A stretch of DNA of 64,000 bases, from the NCBI RefSeq assembly GCF_051622035.1, contig NC_135357.1, positions 19,155,256 through 19,219,255 of the forward strand, given 5' to 3'. A program made the position numbers and the translations under genes. Each line of letters opens with the position of its first letter. Within the stretch, counting starts at the first letter, position 1. Below are positions 61,639 to 64,000 of the stretch, piece by piece. Under the pieces are notes generated by a model, which was not told the DNA's origin, did no database searches, and saw only the letters and a program-made list of their open reading frames with translations. This stretch comes from Arctopsyche grandis. Lineage: Eukaryota > Arthropoda > Insecta > Trichoptera > Hydropsychidae.

Positions 61639-63265
61639 AAACGAATTCTAGATCTCTCAAGTGAATGGATATGGGATGGGTAAAAAATATATCTAAAGCA
61701 GTTAAATGAACAAAAATGAAAAATAATGAGAATTAAAAGAATTGAATTTTCACAGGAAAGTCTTCCCCATATATTTAGAAACCTATAACATACGCACTGT
61801 GTAATTTTTGAGAATCTACTTGAATTAAAAAAATAACTAATTGAAATTTTTTATTTATCTAAGTGTCATTTGAAATACAAATGAAGAGTTATTCTTCGAA
61901 AAGAGTCAATAGTAGAAACCAAACAATTGAATTGGCAGCGACATAATCTTTATTTTCATTATTATTTTGTCTTACATAAAATTTCCTAAATCTAAATAAC
62001 TAACATACTAAGAATAATTTTATTACGTAAAAAAGAAAATACTTTTAATTTGGAAAAGTGTAGATAAATCAATCGAGGACAAAGTTTCATTCTCAAATAT
62101 ATACATATACGATACCACTCTAGAGCAGCAATTCTAAAGAAAGTCACTGGTTTTGCAGTGGCGATGTAATTTTTTTACTAATTAATATTATTTTATCATT
62201 ATTTTTATTAACATTATTTATATTGCTGCCAACTCAATATCTCTAAGTCTCACTATTATTCATTCTATGATAAACGTATATTATATAAATTGTGTCCAAT
62301 ACCAAAAGCTAATGTAAAATATTTTATACTACGTAACGTAGAAAAAAAATCTTCAGAAAAACTGCTCTATGATGGTTTATTCATTTGACATAAAAAAAAA
62401 CAAACATTACAATGTACACCAAAAAAAATAGAAATCATTATAATACTAAAAAGGAAATTTAAGTTTACACAAAAAATTCATAAAATATTTATTTCCTAGA
62501 TTTTGCTGATTTGTTTTTGATTACTCAAACTGCAATTTAATACAAAATTTATTTGTATATTAAAATCAATTTAAAATATTTCTATTAAATACTATTTTCA
62601 TGAATCATGAAACTTAATACCCAATCATTTTGAAACATTTGTGTAATTATAATTATTCTACGGCTTTAAACATTATACATGAAAATTTAGAAGAAAAGTG
62701 TCTGTTAACACATTTATCATCAATTAGTTATTTGCCCTTTAAACACATTTAGTAATCTCTTATTTCAATATAATTACTGAGAAAACATATCACGTAAAAG
62801 ATGTAAGGAAGATGTGAAAAATACATTTCATCTTTTGCTAATAAATAACAAAAGCCTAGTTCATTCAATTATCAATAATTAAAAAATATATGTATATGAA
62901 TATAGAATATACCAACATCAAGTTCAACTTCATGGTTTTACAATTTAACTTTTAACATTTTGTGCAAAATATTGTCTTCCAAAAACATCATATTTACAAA
63001 TCAAATGTAGATACTTTGGATGAAATCGTGTAATAAGGAATTGATAAATGTGTACAAACGAGCATTCAAAATTTTGGGCTTATTATATGTATATTTTCAT
63101 AATTGGGATTAATTTTCCAAAAAAAAAAAAACATCTTTCAAGCAAGGAAAACTGAATTACTTTTTCAAATAGAAATTTAAATGAATTTTGTATACATAAA
63201 AATTTTTAAATGTGTATATATATAAATCAAATTCCTCGTTAAAAACTTTCAATAATAAAAAATAA

Positions 63266-63344
<79 letters not shown>

Positions 63345-64000
63345 TGCAAATATTATGAATGTAAAATACAATTTCAAATTGAAGAAAAATTGTAAGAAAC
63401 ATTTCGTATTATAAAAATTCATAGAATTAAATTTTGTTTTAATTCACAGTTCAACTACAAGTCACAATAAACATACGATATTCCACTCAAATTATAGCTG
63501 AAATGTAAATAAAAGAACTGATGATGAAATATTAAAAATAAGACGATGTAATAAACTGAAATCCAATTTGTCCAAGTACACACTGCAAATCACATATGTA
63601 TTATTAAAAAAAAAAGACTTTACGATGTCCAAAAACACTTTCATTATATTACTTAACATATTACTGAGAAAATGTTAACACCGAATTTTCTATTCACAAT
63701 ATATATGAAAATACAAGCGTGATTTGTTTCTTCATTGTCATATTTTTACAAAGTTTTGATGAAAATTTGAACTTTTTTTTAATAAAAAGAAAACGCTGAA
63801 CCAAACTTTAGTATCACATAATTATGTCTTGATTCACTATTATATTTATATTCAATCTCGATTATCAGAATCCATATATTGGCAGCACTTTTTTAAATAT
63901 TTAACATATTTTGATCCACTTTTAGCATTAAATTCACTATTTGATACAAAAAACTTGTGGTATTAGACCCCCTATGATCACTTGATGAGAAATTAGTGGT
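61639..64000. other. intergenic, no gene seen
   Basis: Very AT-rich, with many A and T runs. It contains no exon or transposon end that I can support, apart from the (TA)n tract at about 63270-63340. Confidence 0.5.
63270..63340. repeat. (TA)n microsatellite
   Basis: About 70 bp of uninterrupted TA repeats. Confidence 0.95.

Overview
This window is nuclear DNA of an insect. Its genes are split by short AT-rich introns, the proteins match insect families (Ebony, Trc8, an F-box/LRR protein), the background is strongly A+T-rich with many TACATA/ATGTAC and (TA)n tracts, and it is crowded with small eukaryotic transposons. I cannot fix the order. The 15-exon ebony differs from the few-exon gene I recall in Drosophila, so a higher fly is unlikely.

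There are three complete protein-coding genes and one partial one. (1) 6152-9032 (+) is an F-box/LRR protein (FipoQ/CG32085-like as far as I recall) with two alternative first coding exons; my exon chain stays in frame for 515 or 518 aa. (2) 11642-16409 (-) is Trc8/RNF139, an ER multi-pass RING-H2 ubiquitin ligase of 690 aa in two coding exons, tail-to-tail with the first gene. Its 2.7 kb intron holds a dead mariner and a foldback MITE, and its first exon lies in a GC-rich promoter-like block. (3) 53497-58541 (+) is ebony, the beta-alanyl-amine synthase of cuticle pigmentation and neurotransmitter inactivation, with 15 coding exons and 866 aa. (4) 59400-61638 (+) is an uninterrupted 264-aa frame over six exons that matches only the C-terminal part of the cilia/flagella protein CFAP58.

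The rest is largely a transposon nest. 17-26 kb: a short non-autonomous LTR element split by a P-element-like transposon (28-bp perfect inverted ends, 8-bp target duplication), an LTR fragment joined to a dead LINE, a solo LTR inside an inverted-repeat element, a 915-bp hAT-type element with an exact 8-bp duplication, and a near-perfect palindrome of about 970 bp. 26-31 kb: two internally deleted hAT elements carrying broken TTF-type transposases. 31-53 kb has no convincing gene: a solo LTR, MITEs (one piggyBac-like with TTAA ends), (CA)n-bearing repeats, a LINE end, a tRNA-derived SINE split by a foldback element, and long (TA)n tracts. A composite MITE-within-a-MITE occurs at 26.5 kb and again at 52.3 kb.

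The genes show no shared pathway; they are neighbours only. The most notable items are the 970-bp palindrome (possible hairpin-RNA source or assembly foldback), the intact but truncated CFAP58 copy beside ebony, the LTR that twice sits next to the same repeat motif, and a GC-richer block at 45.7 kb that could hold the distant ebony promoter.
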